Positions 7,638 to 15,240 of a stretch of 57,473 bases of DNA are shown piece by piece. Under the pieces are notes generated by a model. It was not told the origin of the DNA. It saw only the letters and a list, made by a program, of their open reading frames with translations, and did not search any database. This DNA is from a virus, in IMG/VR virus record IMGVR_UViG_3300036985_006568, positions 1 through 57,473 of that record. One strand, given 5' to 3'. The position numbers and the translations under genes were made by a program. The stretch's first letter is position 1. Every line of letters starts with the position of its first letter.

Positions 7638-7823
7638 TCAATAATACTCTTCATCGATTGGAGTGCATCCTTCATGTTGGTAGATAGAGCAAAATCCCCA
7701 ATCATAACCTACGTTTACCTCTCGGATCGCGGGTGATCCTTCCACTATCATCAAATCACAAACACAGCATTGATGCTGCTTTTTTGTCTTTTTTACGTTC
7801 CGTCTACTAAGCACAACACCCAT
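7638..7823 (-). CDS. Small zinc-finger-like protein, 61 residues
   Basis: A basic N-terminus (SRRNVKKTKKQHQ) leads to CCVC (20-23 region), and a further Cys-x7-H-x2-C follows near residues 45-55, giving four possible zinc ligands. An AGGAGG site stands nine bases before the ATG (six before a GTG one codon earlier). The 20 bases holding this site are repeated before the gene at 7846-8031. Nucleic-acid binding is likely but untested. Confidence 0.7.
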   Translation of the reverse strand: MGVVLSRRNVKKTKKQHQCCVCDLMIVEGSPAIREVNVGYDWGFCSIYQHEGCTPIDEEYY

Positions 7824-7845
7824 CACTACTTACCTCCTGAAGGAA

Positions 7846-8031
7846 TTACGTTTTGATCGTATCCAATCCTACAAAATCTCCTATTCCTCGTTTCTGTGGT
7901 GATTCTTGATCACACCTATGTAGGCACAAACACTCACTATACGGGTTTTCTTTTTCATCAACAACTTCACCACTAAAAATTTGCCCGCATCTTCTACATT
8001 TATACACACGCTGAAATGTTGGACTTGCCAT
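7846..8031 (-). CDS. Small zinc-ribbon protein, 61 residues
   Basis: CRRCGQIF (12-19) and a later CLCLHRC (34-40) give the CxxC...CxC pattern of a zinc ribbon. AGGAGG stands before the ATG. The stop lies just before the second copy of the 20-base leader. Likely binds zinc and perhaps nucleic acid or a host factor; no more specific family recognised. Confidence 0.72.
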   Translation of the reverse strand: MASPTFQRVYKCRRCGQIFSGEVVDEKENPYSECLCLHRCDQESPQKRGIGDFVGLDTIKT

Positions 8032-8032
8032 A

Positions 8033-8140
8033 TTACTTACCTCCTGAAGGAATTAAGGCATAAGCACAAGCCTTTAAGATGGTTAGGAACAGGAATAATA
8101 GTCCGGAACCAAGAAGGATAAAGATTGACCATATCACCAT
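8033..8140 (-). CDS. 35-residue single-span membrane peptide
   Basis: Begins MVIWSIFILLGSGLLFLFLT, so one helix fills residues 2-27, ending with a short PSGGK tail. AAGG stands five bases before the ATG. The last codons overlap the AGGAGG site of the zinc-ribbon gene below (Gly-Gly-Lys-stop), an efficient coupled arrangement. Function unknown. Confidence 0.62.
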   Translation of the reverse strand: MVIWSIFILLGSGLLFLFLTILKACAYALIPSGGK

Positions 8141-8171
8141 CAAAGCCTTTACCTCAGAGCTTATTGTCTTG

Positions 8172-8393
8172 CTAGTCTTTTTTTGCACGGAGGGCACCTT
8201 TCTTTGTTAGCCAGAGGTATTGTCCAAGTTGTTCTACAAGACCCTCTAATATAAGGCCACGGAGAATTACCTTAAGACTGCCCTCAGTTACCCCCTCCCT
8301 CTTGTAAGCGAGTAGGAAATCTTTGACGAATAATCCCGGTCCCCGGACCGCTAGACAGGATAACAGTCGTTTTTCTAGGTTGAATTGATCCAT
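8172..8393 (-). CDS. Putative winged-helix DNA-binding protein, 73 residues
   Basis: Layout fits a small winged helix: helix 1 (NLEKRLLSCLAV), helix 2 with FVKDFLLAYKREGV, recognition-like helix TEGSLKVILRGLILEGLV, then a beta wing (EQLGQYLWLTKKGAL). AGGAGG stands before the ATG. Could be a transcription regulator; target unknown. Confidence 0.6.
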   Translation of the reverse strand: MDQFNLEKRLLSCLAVRGPGLFVKDFLLAYKREGVTEGSLKVILRGLILEGLVEQLGQYLWLTKKGALRAKKD

Positions 8394-8439
8394 TAACTAC
8401 CTCCTGATTGATCTTCTTTCTATACTTCAGTGTAATGCC

Positions 8440-8628
8440 TTATTCAGCGCTGATTCCCCAGTGCGCCATAAGTCGACGGTCCACTTGTGTAAAGACCAAT
8501 GAAGTTGGTTGCGGTTTAGGACCAACACAATCAGTGCCATCGACCCATGCCCAGAAGGCCTTTGGATCATCATCCTTCCACTTACACTGTTCCTCAGGGG
8601 TCATGCCGGACCAGGTTGCTTCGTCCAT
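8440..8628 (-). CDS. Hypothetical protein, 62 residues, Trp-rich
   Basis: Begins MDEATWSGMTPEEQCKWKDD and contains FWAWVDG. Compact, acidic and aromatic; no known family. GGAGG lies six bases before the ATG. Gene density and the ribosome site support it. Confidence 0.65.
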   Translation of the reverse strand: MDEATWSGMTPEEQCKWKDDDPKAFWAWVDGTDCVGPKPQPTSLVFTQVDRRLMAHWGISAE

Positions 8629-8643
8629 AACTGCCTCCGTGTA

Positions 8644-9090
8644 TCAGGCGTTATATTCAAAGGTGTTTGTAAATTCACCGAAGAACCAAGAGGGTAGGAC
8701 GTCTTGGTTTTCCAAGAAGTTGTAGTATTGTGATAGAGCTAATGCAAATTGAAAGCCGAAGGTCCTAATGATGCTAGAACCTGGAAGGGTGTCCACTCCA
8801 GCGTGCATGCTAAACAGCAGGCTTCCTTTTTTCTCCCTGACACTGCAAAGAAGCCACTGTGTCCCATGTTTCGTAAGCAAAAGTGGTGTGCAAGATAGCA
8901 AGTTCTTTTCTTCACAAGCAGCGCAGTCATGATCGCAAGCTTGCACCCTCTCCTGATTGATAAAGAATAAGGTCAAACTTGGTTGGTCTATGATCATCAG
9001 GGAGGCCGCTGCATCTTCCTGCTTCGTCCTACTGAGCACCTCTAGTCGCACCGCCTCTAAAAATATACTATCTGGTAAGGCCTCAAGCAT
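8644..9090 (-). CDS. Hypothetical protein, 148 residues, Cys-rich segment
   Basis: Start chosen at an ATG with GAGGAGG six bases upstream; a longer frame from 9156 would lie inside the preceding gene. Residues about 50-66 hold CDHDCAACEEKNLLSC, four or five Cys plus a His, a possible metal site. Flanking parts look alpha/beta. It overlaps the upstream gene by eight bases. Function unknown. Confidence 0.72.
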   Translation of the reverse strand: MLEALPDSIFLEAVRLEVLSRTKQEDAAASLMIIDQPSLTLFFINQERVQACDHDCAACEEKNLLSCTPLLLTKHGTQWLLCSVREKKGSLLFSMHAGVDTLPGSSIIRTFGFQFALALSQYYNFLENQDVLPSWFFGEFTNTFEYNA

Positions 9091-9607
9091 TACACCCTCC
9101 TCTTTTTTCCAGAAGGAACTTGTTGTATTGCATGAGAGAATCGACGATTGCCTCACACTTATTTGCTGGGATCTCTCTTCCGTTCAGGGCATAGTAGAAT
9201 AAGGTCTTACCAACAGGTATTGGACAGGTGGGGCCTAGCATGCACCAGGCCATCCTCTTACTTCCAAACAGTCGGTATATGCTACGGATAACTGCTTGAT
9301 CTAGGCACTTTAATTCGTTGCACCCCTTTATGGTCATCTTGTTATTGAAGGACAGGGGAGATAGGTTGTCATCCTCTATCGTGATCAACCCAAGATCTTT
9401 GACCACGGCCCTTATCATCTTAATCTTGTCGAGTGAAAGCATTAGCCCATTCACTGCATCAAGTAAGTCTGAGGGGCCTATCTTTATCTCTAGAAGCTTT
9501 GTCCTGCTTCCAAATTCCCAATATAGGGCAGCTGAGTTACCTTTACAGTATCTGTACAAGGTAGAGATCTCAGTCTTAGTTAGTGAATCAACCCTTGTGT
9601 CGAGCAT
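9083..9607 (-). CDS. Hypothetical protein, 174 residues
   Basis: Mostly helical with charged termini. Start placed at ATG 9607, with AAAGG about twelve bases upstream; a TTG four codons earlier is possible. No motif recognised. A segment near residue 125 (GPTCPIPVGKTLFYYALNGR) has a GKT but lacks the rest of a P-loop, so it is not called an NTPase. Its 3' end overlaps the next gene. Confidence 0.7.
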   Translation of the reverse strand: MLDTRVDSLTKTEISTLYRYCKGNSAALYWEFGSRTKLLEIKIGPSDLLDAVNGLMLSLDKIKMIRAVVKDLGLITIEDDNLSPLSFNNKMTIKGCNELKCLDQAVIRSIYRLFGSKRMAWCMLGPTCPIPVGKTLFYYALNGREIPANKCEAIVDSLMQYNKFLLEKRGGCNA

Positions 9608-9639
9608 GGCTACATTCAACCTTTCTGTCTACTGGGTGG

Positions 9640-9873
9640 TCAGATGACATCCGTCAACTTTGCATAGCACCAGTAGCCACCTCTGCCCGCCCAGGAAATC
9701 TCTGCGTGATGGAGGTGACCATCCTGGCTCCACTTTATAAGGAAGAGACATACCTTTACTTTCTGGTTTCTCGTCAAGGTAAATGTATCTCTTCCCGGGT
9801 AAGAGGATCTTACTTCCGCCCCTTTCTTTACCACCACAATGTCCCCAAGCTTAATCTGCCGCTCAGTGCTCAT
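9640..9873 (-). CDS. Hypothetical protein, 77 residues, SH3-like
   Basis: Begins MSTERQIKLGDIVVVKKGAE, a pattern like the first strands of small SH3/KOW-type barrels, and continues with alternating strands. The ATG overlaps the stop of the upstream gene (ATGA) just after a GAGGAGGCGG stretch, so it is strongly coupled. Fold suggestion only; no function known. Confidence 0.68.
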   Translation of the reverse strand: MSTERQIKLGDIVVVKKGAEVRSSYPGRDTFTLTRNQKVKVCLFLIKWSQDGHLHHAEISWAGRGGYWCYAKLTDVI

Positions 9874-10226
9874 ACCGCCTCCTCAAAATGCTTGTTCAAC
9901 ATGTTAATCAAACTTGAGAGATTCTCTTCCAAGTACTTAACCCTAAGGGAAAGGTCCTGAACTACTAAAGACATATCTGATACCACCTCTTTATCACTGC
10001 CCAACGGGGCTAGACCTTCACTGGGTAGTTGGACTAAAGTCGATTCCGGTAGGCTAATAACCTTACAGACATGGCCCTCTAACTCCCATAACCATACTTG
10101 AGTGCCACCAAAATCATGACCCCTCACTATAAGAGTTGGATCACCATTGTCTAAAAGTACTGTTGCTTCCTGGCCTCTGTAGGCAATCACAGTGCCTTTT
10201 GGTAAAGAAGATCTGTTGGGATTCAT
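9870..10226 (-). CDS. Hypothetical protein, beta N-terminus and C-terminal coiled coil
   Basis: 118 residues. The N-terminal 60 (PKGTVIAYRGQEATVLLDNG) look like a small beta barrel; the last 40 (DLSLRVKYLEENLSSLINML) form a clear heptad coiled coil, suggesting oligomerisation. AGGAG stands before the ATG. Lies just after a pentapeptide-repeat gene. Function unknown. Confidence 0.7.
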   Translation of the reverse strand: MNPNRSSLPKGTVIAYRGQEATVLLDNGDPTLIVRGHDFGGTQVWLWELEGHVCKVISLPESTLVQLPSEGLAPLGSDKEVVSDMSLVVQDLSLRVKYLEENLSSLINMLNKHFEEAV

Positions 10227-10235
10227 GGCCTGCTC

Positions 10236-10760
<525 letters not shown>

Positions 10761-10761
10761 C

Positions 10762-11016
10762 TTACTCTCCGAATAGAAGGCTGATTGATTTGTACGTTCC
10801 ATCCTTCATTAATTGCTTGTCTAGGTCCTCGAATCGCTTCACATTGATAGCAGTTCCACAACCACCACGCATAATCTCGTAGAAGGTCTGTATCCCTAAC
10901 CCTCTAAATTCTACATTGGATAAGAACAGTCCACCTAGGTCGCCGTTGCAGTAGACTTTTAATCTCATCATGACGTCGTTTGAGATATAATCTATCTTCT
11001 CTGTCCTTCGACCCAT
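10762..11016 (-). CDS. Hypothetical protein between two pentapeptide-repeat genes
   Basis: 84 residues, begins MGRRTEKIDYISNDVMMRLK. Contains GGLFLSNVEFRGLGIQTFYEI and a C-terminal Lys-rich helix. No known family. AGGAG is well placed before the ATG. Its stop overlaps the ribosome site of pentapeptide protein 1, and the three genes form one coupled unit. Confidence 0.72.
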   Translation of the reverse strand: MGRRTEKIDYISNDVMMRLKVYCNGDLGGLFLSNVEFRGLGIQTFYEIMRGGCGTAINVKRFEDLDKQLMKDGTYKSISLLFGE

Positions 11017-11018
11017 GA

Positions 11019-11597
<579 letters not shown>

Positions 11598-11627
11598 GGC
11601 TAGTGTCCTTTCTAGATGCCTTTATAC

Positions 11628-11656
11628 ATTATAGGTCTTTTGGGTATTGAAGTAAA
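11628..11656 (-). promoter_or_regulatory. Sigma70-type promoter for the pentapeptide operon
   Basis: On the minus strand TTTACT, 17 bases, then TATAAT (11633-11628). This leaves a leader of about 25 bases before the ATG of pentapeptide gene 2. The TTTAC -35 is shared with the promoters at 17040, 18394 and 52040. Confidence 0.7.
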
Positions 11657-11859
11657 TAGTGTTTGTAAAATATATCTTGCCTATTACCGGGGTGCTTCTC
11701 TACCACCAACGGCAGGTTTTTAGTCCTAAATTACATGGCGTCCTCCTATGCCTCCTTGTTGGCGGCGTTTGAGTAGATGATCCTATCGTTTCGATATCAT
11801 CCCCTCTTCTCTCTTAACCCCAAAGGCCCGCCGATGCGAGCCAGAGGTGTGGGTATTGT

Positions 11860-11916
11860 TATTTGTATAGAGAGCGAATTGAGCGCAAAACTATATGAGG
11901 TATCAAAGTGTTTTTG
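11860..11916. repeat. 57-bp direct repeat, copy 1
   Basis: Identical to 11929-11985 and separated by 12 bases, a period of 69. It contains AGAGAGCGAATTGAGCGC near its left end. It is non-coding by codon pattern and gene context. Confidence 0.95.
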
Positions 11917-11928
11917 TCGAGATATTAC

Positions 11929-11985
11929 TATTTGTATAGAGAGCGAATTGAGCGCAAAACTATATGAGGTATCAAAGTGTTTTTG
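11929..11985. repeat. 57-bp direct repeat, copy 2
   Basis: Exact copy of 11860-11916. The flanks (GTATT before copy 1, ATATT before copy 2; GAGATAT and AGATATG after) are also partly alike, so the duplicated unit may once have been longer. Confidence 0.95.
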
Positions 11986-12079
11986 AGATATGGTGGTATT
12001 TTTGAAGAAGTCAATAATTCAATAACGTGGAATGTAACGTCAAAGGTATTAATGTATGGGAGTATTGAGGATTAAATTT

Positions 12080-12110
12080 TAGGCAATAACAGGTGGTCTG
12101 TAGGCAATAA
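12080..12110. repeat. Two TAGGCAATAA direct repeats
   Basis: TAGGCAATAA occurs at 12080-12089 and 12101-12110, 21 bases apart, two helical turns, so a protein could bind both on the same face of DNA. Possible operator pair. Confidence 0.5.
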
Positions 12111-12239
12111 TCCTGAATCATGAGGCCGGGCTCGTTTTCGTAAAGAATAATATCTCATAGAGTCTGGTGCTTAATCCTTCCCTTATACGTAAAGGAGAAA
12201 AAATGCACTTTTACGAGCTTGCAGTCTCATGCTTCAAGG

Positions 12240-12446
12240 TTATCGCTGGATTGCGTTGAGGACAACCTCGCCACTCATTGGGCGAGCGAAGTCCAGGGCA
12301 TTTGCCAGGTCTGCCGTAATCTCTGGCCCGATTGTAGTTGTCCGGATCCAGATACTAATACAGTTGGCCGTGCTCTTGTCAAAGTAGGAGACCCTCTGGT
12401 GTAGAGATGTGATCTTCGTCTTAGCCGCGTAGAGGATGAGGATCAC
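12240..12446 (-). CDS. Hypothetical protein, 68 residues, GTG start
   Basis: Begins at a GTG that overlaps the TGA of the upstream gene, with GGAGG seven bases before. The C-terminal half (GPEITADLANALDFARPMSG) has good coding character and GC-rich third positions. Function unknown. A frame on the other strand (12219-12404) has a CQVC...CSC zinc-ribbon look but no ribosome site, so this strand is preferred, with some doubt. Confidence 0.55.
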   Translation of the reverse strand: MILILYAAKTKITSLHQRVSYFDKSTANCISIWIRTTTIGPEITADLANALDFARPMSGEVVLNAIQR

Positions 12447-12598
12447 CAGAGGTCCTCCCAGTAATCAGACAGCTTACACCTAAGGGAAAGTTCAACCTTG
12501 CAAGCAACAACATTAAGACCTGCACGGATAGCTCTCTTGAGTTGCTTCCTAGTAAGAAAAGTGGGGAAGCCATATAAAGAACTCTTTCTGACTCGCAT
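12443..12598 (-). CDS. Small basic protein, 51 residues
   Basis: From ATG 12598 with AAAGGA upstream; a longer frame to 12667 would overlap the preceding gene without a ribosome site. Begins MRVRKSSLYGFPTFLTRKQL and is rich in Arg/Lys, ending in a Trp-containing acidic tail. Perhaps nucleic-acid binding; not recognised. Confidence 0.62.
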   Translation of the reverse strand: MRVRKSSLYGFPTFLTRKQLKRAIRAGLNVVACKVELSLRCKLSDYWEDLW

Positions 12599-12611
12599 AT
12601 TATGGTATCCT

Positions 12612-12887
12612 TTAGAGCATGTTTTCGGGGGAGTTATCATGGTGGATATCATCTTCATACTCACCACAGTCTAGGTCGCATTCTATCTTTCCAGTGAGGT
12701 CAATAAGTTCTTCGAGAAAGACCTCCCTGGCCTTTTTGACCTGCTGACGCATCGACTCCTTGGCTTCAGGACTGAGATCTTTCATTACCTCAGGACCGTT
12801 AAAAGCACTTTCCCAGTGGTCCAATGCCTTATCGAAGGTGTGCTCAAAAAGAGCGTGGTAGAATTCGAAATAGGTTTGAGTTGCCAC
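12612..12887 (-). CDS. Hypothetical helical protein, 91 residues
   Basis: Strongly helical with alternating charges (SPEAKESMRQQVKKAREVFL) and an acidic tail (CGEYEDDIHHDN). AAGGAG stands before the ATG. It lies just downstream of a 14-bp hairpin in the leader. Function unknown. Confidence 0.72.
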   Translation of the reverse strand: MATQTYFEFYHALFEHTFDKALDHWESAFNGPEVMKDLSPEAKESMRQQVKKAREVFLEELIDLTGKIECDLDCGEYEDDIHHDNSPENML

Positions 12888-12904
12888 GTTTTACTCCTTT
12901 AGAC

Positions 12905-12944
12905 AACTATGGGGTCCCTAGTTTAATCCTGGAACCCCATAGTT
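12905..12944 (-). promoter_or_regulatory. Strong leader hairpin, 14-bp stem
   Basis: Arms 12905-12918 and 12931-12944 pair over 14 positions around a 12-base loop. The one imperfect pair is G-U in minus-strand RNA but C-A in plus-strand RNA, so selection seems to act on the leftward transcript. It lies 17 bases before the start of the 12887 gene, with no U tract after it, so it is more likely a processing, stability or translation-control element than a classical terminator. Confidence 0.6.
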
Positions 12945-12961
12945 ATTAGTTGGAAGAGTTA

Positions 12962-13348
12962 CTAACTTGTGACGATTTCCTTTGTGATCAAACCATTCTT
13001 GATGAGGAGGGGGATGTAGTAGAAGATGACACGGCTGACTTCCTGCCTGGTCTTGAGCTCTTCGATGGTGATACTATTGACGAGGGCCTGGCGATCGCAC
13101 ATGCCGAACTCTCCACAGATCATAGAGATGTGGGAGTAGATGACTGAACACTGAGAATTCAACTTGTCTTCCTCGGTGACCTCACGGCCAAGGAGGTAGG
13201 CAATGCTCTTCGTCACCTTGGCGACGGGAGCAACCTTTTCCTTCTTCACGCGGGGGGCCTTTACCACGGCAGCAGTAATCGCCGGACTAATGACCTCCTG
13301 GCCGTCAGAACCTTCGATGATCTCGGCAACCTTACTCTTCTTAGCCAT
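12962..13348 (-). CDS. Putative winged-helix regulator with basic N-terminal tail
   Basis: 128 residues. Residues 1-48 are Lys/Ala/Val-rich and likely disordered (KKSKVAEIIEG, APRVKKEKVAPVAKV). Residues 55-128 look like a winged helix; LKTRQEVSRVIFYYIPLLIK (98-117) matches LHTRQSVKRIVNYYLPLLKA in the protein at 15704-16003, so the two are paralogues. Likely DNA binding. AAGGAG precedes the ATG. The leader carries a perfect 20-bp palindrome, a plausible autoregulation site. Confidence 0.7.
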   Translation of the reverse strand: MAKKSKVAEIIEGSDGQEVISPAITAAVVKAPRVKKEKVAPVAKVTKSIAYLLGREVTEEDKLNSQCSVIYSHISMICGEFGMCDRQALVNSITIEELKTRQEVSRVIFYYIPLLIKNGLITKEIVTS

Positions 13349-13365
13349 TGCTGGCTCCTTTCTGA

Positions 13366-13385
13366 AAGACCTATCGATAGGTCTT
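13366..13385. promoter_or_regulatory. Perfect 20-bp palindrome in the leader of the winged-helix gene
   Basis: AAGACCTATCGATAGGTCTT reads the same on both strands. It lies 17 bases upstream of the ATG of the 12962-13348 gene and downstream of the probable promoter. It may be an operator for a dimeric regulator or a hairpin that occludes the ribosome site. Confidence 0.6.
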
Positions 13386-13477
13386 AGTGGTTATTGTCTC
13401 AATGCAGGAGAAGTTCCAGCATTAGAGTGTGGGGCATTTGTTCTTCTTTCGAGTTGTAGATTTACTCTACATCTATA

Positions 13478-13507
13478 ATTATAGTCCAGATTTCACTCCA
13501 GGACATA
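13478..13507 (-). promoter_or_regulatory. Putative leftward promoter with CTGGAC/TATAATTATA element
   Basis: The minus strand reads CTGGACTATAATTATAG. The -10 TATAAT is good, but no close -35 is found at 16-18 bases. The same 17-base string occurs at 52035-52051. It would drive the 12962-13348 gene with a leader of about 130 bases. Confidence 0.5.
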
Positions 13508-13556
13508 CTTTTTTGAGATATTCCTGATAAATTTTACGATTAATATACCCTGTTTC

Positions 13557-13727
13557 TTAACCCATCTTCTTGAAAGCTTTCTCCCAGGCTTTCCTTGCAG
13601 AGTAATCAGGCAGCTTCCTCGCAGGAATGAAACCCCGTCCATAACAGACCTGGCATTTGTAATCATTGATGGCTCCTTCACCATTACACTCAGGGCAGGT
13701 TATGATGTAACGAATCAGGCGTCTCAT
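13557..13727 (-). CDS. DnaJ-type zinc-finger protein, 56 residues
   Basis: Begins MRRLIRYIITCPECNGEG and continues with CQVCYGRG, so two CxxCxGxG-like knuckles (residues 11-18 and 25-32) form a DnaJ-type zinc finger, followed by a basic helix (RKAWEKAFKKMG). AGGTG precedes the ATG, which overlaps the stop of the 42-residue membrane peptide upstream. An overlapping frame at 13493-13684 was rejected in its favour. Likely zinc-binding; partner unknown. Confidence 0.78.
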   Translation of the reverse strand: MRRLIRYIITCPECNGEGAINDYKCQVCYGRGFIPARKLPDYSARKAWEKAFKKMG

Positions 13728-13852
13728 ACCGCACCTGGGAGGACGCCGAAGATCATCAGGTAGAGCTTGTAGATGAACACGAGCATGAGACCAAGCACTG
13801 ACAGTTCAACAACACGAACCAGAAGATCGAGGATTTCATTGAGGCGGTTCAT
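13724..13852 (-). CDS. 42-residue single-span membrane peptide
   Basis: Begins MNRLNEILDLLVRVVELSVL; a short amphipathic start leads into a long hydrophobic helix (residues 15-40). It is ATGA-coupled at both ends, to the 80-residue gene upstream and the zinc-finger gene downstream, which strongly supports translation. Function unknown. Confidence 0.68.
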   Translation of the reverse strand: MNRLNEILDLLVRVVELSVLGLMLVFIYKLYLMIFGVLPGAV

Positions 13853-14091
13853 TGGACTGTCAACTTAAAGGTGCACTCGAAGAACTCAGGTGCGTAGGTG
13901 GTATCAAACACGCTGGGATCAAGGGCGCGGACTGAATTTGCCTCCTTAGAGGTATACGCGGCCACTCGTCCAGTTGAATTTTCACTGCATGGAGGAAAAA
14001 GGCCTGTCAGCCTGTAATAGACACCGGTTCTCGTCCTTAACCAGTCACCTGGTATGAGGGGAGTTCCATACTTGTTGTAGAGTTTATACAT
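13849..14091 (-). CDS. Hypothetical protein, 80 residues
   Basis: Start chosen at ATG 14091 with GGAG upstream, not the earlier codon at 14130. Begins MYKLYNKYGTPLIPGDWLRT, with a beta-rich look like small SH3-type proteins. Stop overlaps the membrane-peptide ATG. Function unknown. Confidence 0.68.
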   Translation of the reverse strand: MYKLYNKYGTPLIPGDWLRTRTGVYYRLTGLFPPCSENSTGRVAAYTSKEANSVRALDPSVFDTTYAPEFFECTFKLTVQ

Positions 14092-14159
14092 GTTTCGCTC
14101 CGTTCCTGCAGGATTGCAGGCTGGAACCACCTATACTGTGGGGTGGCTCCCGTCTGGAA

Positions 14160-14354
14160 TCACACTAAGCATGTTACCCTATTAAGATTCTTTGCGACTT
14201 GAAGTTGATCTTTAATTTCATCTCGTTCTTTAAAAGCAGAAATCATTGCCCACTTATATGCACGGGCGGCATGCTCCCAGCAGTATTTGCCTTTGCTGAA
14301 TTCAAACTCGTCGAATGTGAGTTGGATGTTGCACTTGTTACAGAAGGATTTCAT
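14160..14354 (-). CDS. Small zinc-finger-like protein, 64 residues
   Basis: CNKC at residues 5-8 and a later CWEH near 25-28 give a CxxC...CxxH zinc pattern, followed by a charged helix (FKERDEIKDQLQVAKN). AGGAG precedes the ATG. First gene of the leftward operon read from the promoter at 14400. Confidence 0.7.
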   Translation of the reverse strand: MKSFCNKCNIQLTFDEFEFSKGKYCWEHAARAYKWAMISAFKERDEIKDQLQVAKNLNRVTCLV

Positions 14355-14399
14355 CTGGATTCTCCTGTCTTGATGAAGGATAGATTTATTTCCTATATA

Positions 14400-14428
14400 A
14401 TTATAATTCCAGATTTTACGGAGTGTAA
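14400..14428 (-). promoter_or_regulatory. Leftward promoter for the 14354-12240 genes
   Basis: The minus strand has TATAAT (14405-14400) inside TATAATTATA, preceded by CTGGA. The -35 at 17 bases is TTACAC, a partial match. Its leader is about 40 bases. It is back to back with the rightward promoter at 14530. Confidence 0.55.
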
Positions 14429-14529
14429 CCTTTGCCCGGAATAATAGTTAAAATAGCTTTTTGCCTGGAAATTGTTTTCGCGTGGTGGGTATCTTTTGAA
14501 AACCATTGTCGTCCGATGGCACTTACTCG

Positions 14530-14558
14530 TGTACAAATGCTCAATCAGGTTGTATAAT
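14530..14558 (+). promoter_or_regulatory. Rightward promoter for terS
   Basis: TGTACA, 17 bases, TATAAT. Transcription should start near 14565, about 19 bases before the terS ATG and just ahead of its AGGGGGC ribosome site. Confidence 0.65.
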
Positions 14559-14583
14559 TCTAAAGGCACAGGGGGCAAAGAAC

Positions 14584-15240
14584 ATGGGATATGGTGGAAT
14601 TGAGAACAAAGGTAAGGAAGAACTGAAAGTGATCTATAAGGCAATGATCTTAAATCTGCGTAAGAAGGGGTATCCGTTTCAAAAAATTGCAGATGAGATA
14701 GGCATACCGATGCAGACGGCATACCTTTATTATCGTGAGGAGATGGTAGTTGCGGCGAAACGTCGTGATGAGGACCAACCCATATTTTTAGAGCAGACCA
14801 TTGCTGGATTCGATCAACTTGAGGAAATAATCCTGGCCCGGGGTCGTATCAACCTGGAGGCGAGTCTAAGGCGGGCGGAGATGCACCACAAGGAGTCACT
14901 TGGGAAGGCAGGTCAGGTAGCTGGTCGCAACACCCGTGAGTGGGAGATAGAACTCAGTCGACTTAGTCAGTTATCCGAATGCACCCTTGGCATGGAGAAT
15001 GAGGACATTGATAGGTTGCAAAAGATCCGTGATCGTAGAGCCTCGTTCCTTGGTGTAGAACCACCACAGAAGATTGCTGTTGAGCATGTAATCGTGACGC
15101 AGGCTAATGCTGCTCAGTCACGGCTACGCATGAAGTTAGGGATAGACGAAAAAGTGCCCGAGGCCGAGGTTGTTGAGCCGGTTGAAGTTGGGGATGGTGG
15201 GGTCGGTATTGGTGAGAGTGGGATTGCTGAGGGTTCCTGA
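14584..15240 (+). CDS. terS: Terminase small subunit
   Basis: 218 residues from an ATG with AGGGGG seven bases upstream. Starting at the earlier 14506 codon would place the start upstream of the promoter. An N-terminal helix-turn-helix (YPFQKIADEIGIPMQTAYLY, about 29-48) would bind the packaging site. A long central helical region (70-140) should oligomerise, and an acidic Gly-rich tail follows. This is the usual TerS plan: DNA recognition and control of the large subunit. Unusually it is 1.8 kb from terL, with a leftward operon between them. Assignment rests on order and the helix-turn-helix. Confidence 0.75.
   Translation: MGYGGIENKGKEELKVIYKAMILNLRKKGYPFQKIADEIGIPMQTAYLYYREEMVVAAKRRDEDQPIFLEQTIAGFDQLEEIILARGRINLEASLRRAEMHHKESLGKAGQVAGRNTREWEIELSRLSQLSECTLGMENEDIDRLQKIRDRRASFLGVEPPQKIAVEHVIVTQANAAQSRLRMKLGIDEKVPEAEVVEPVEVGDGGVGIGESGIAEGS

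Larger units (their letters stand above)
11657..12239. other. Intergenic region with direct repeats, no convincing gene
   Basis: No leftward gene fits here. It contains two 57-bp exact direct repeats (11860-11916 and 11929-11985), two TAGGCAATAA copies 21 bases apart, and near the right end a rightward AAAGGAG followed by an 18-codon frame (12203-12259). It probably has a regulatory or replication role. Confidence 0.6.

Noticed and set aside
9083-9607. Possible P-loop (PVGKT) in the 174-residue hypothetical protein
   Set aside because: The segment lacks the GxxxxGK spacing and any Walker B, so an NTPase call is not justified.
12219-12404. Rightward 61-residue frame with CQVC...CSC
   Set aside because: Looks like a zinc ribbon but begins with a TTG and no ribosome site, and lies opposite a coupled leftward gene. 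Kept only as a possibility in the findings.
12950-13147. Rightward acidic 65-residue frame
   Set aside because: Antisense to the winged-helix gene at 12962-13348, with no ribosome site. Its acidity mirrors the complementary codons.
13493-13684. Leftward 63-residue frame
   Set aside because: It overlaps the 56-residue DnaJ-type zinc-finger gene (13557-13727) in another frame. The latter has CxxCxGxG motifs, a ribosome site and a coupled start; this frame has none.
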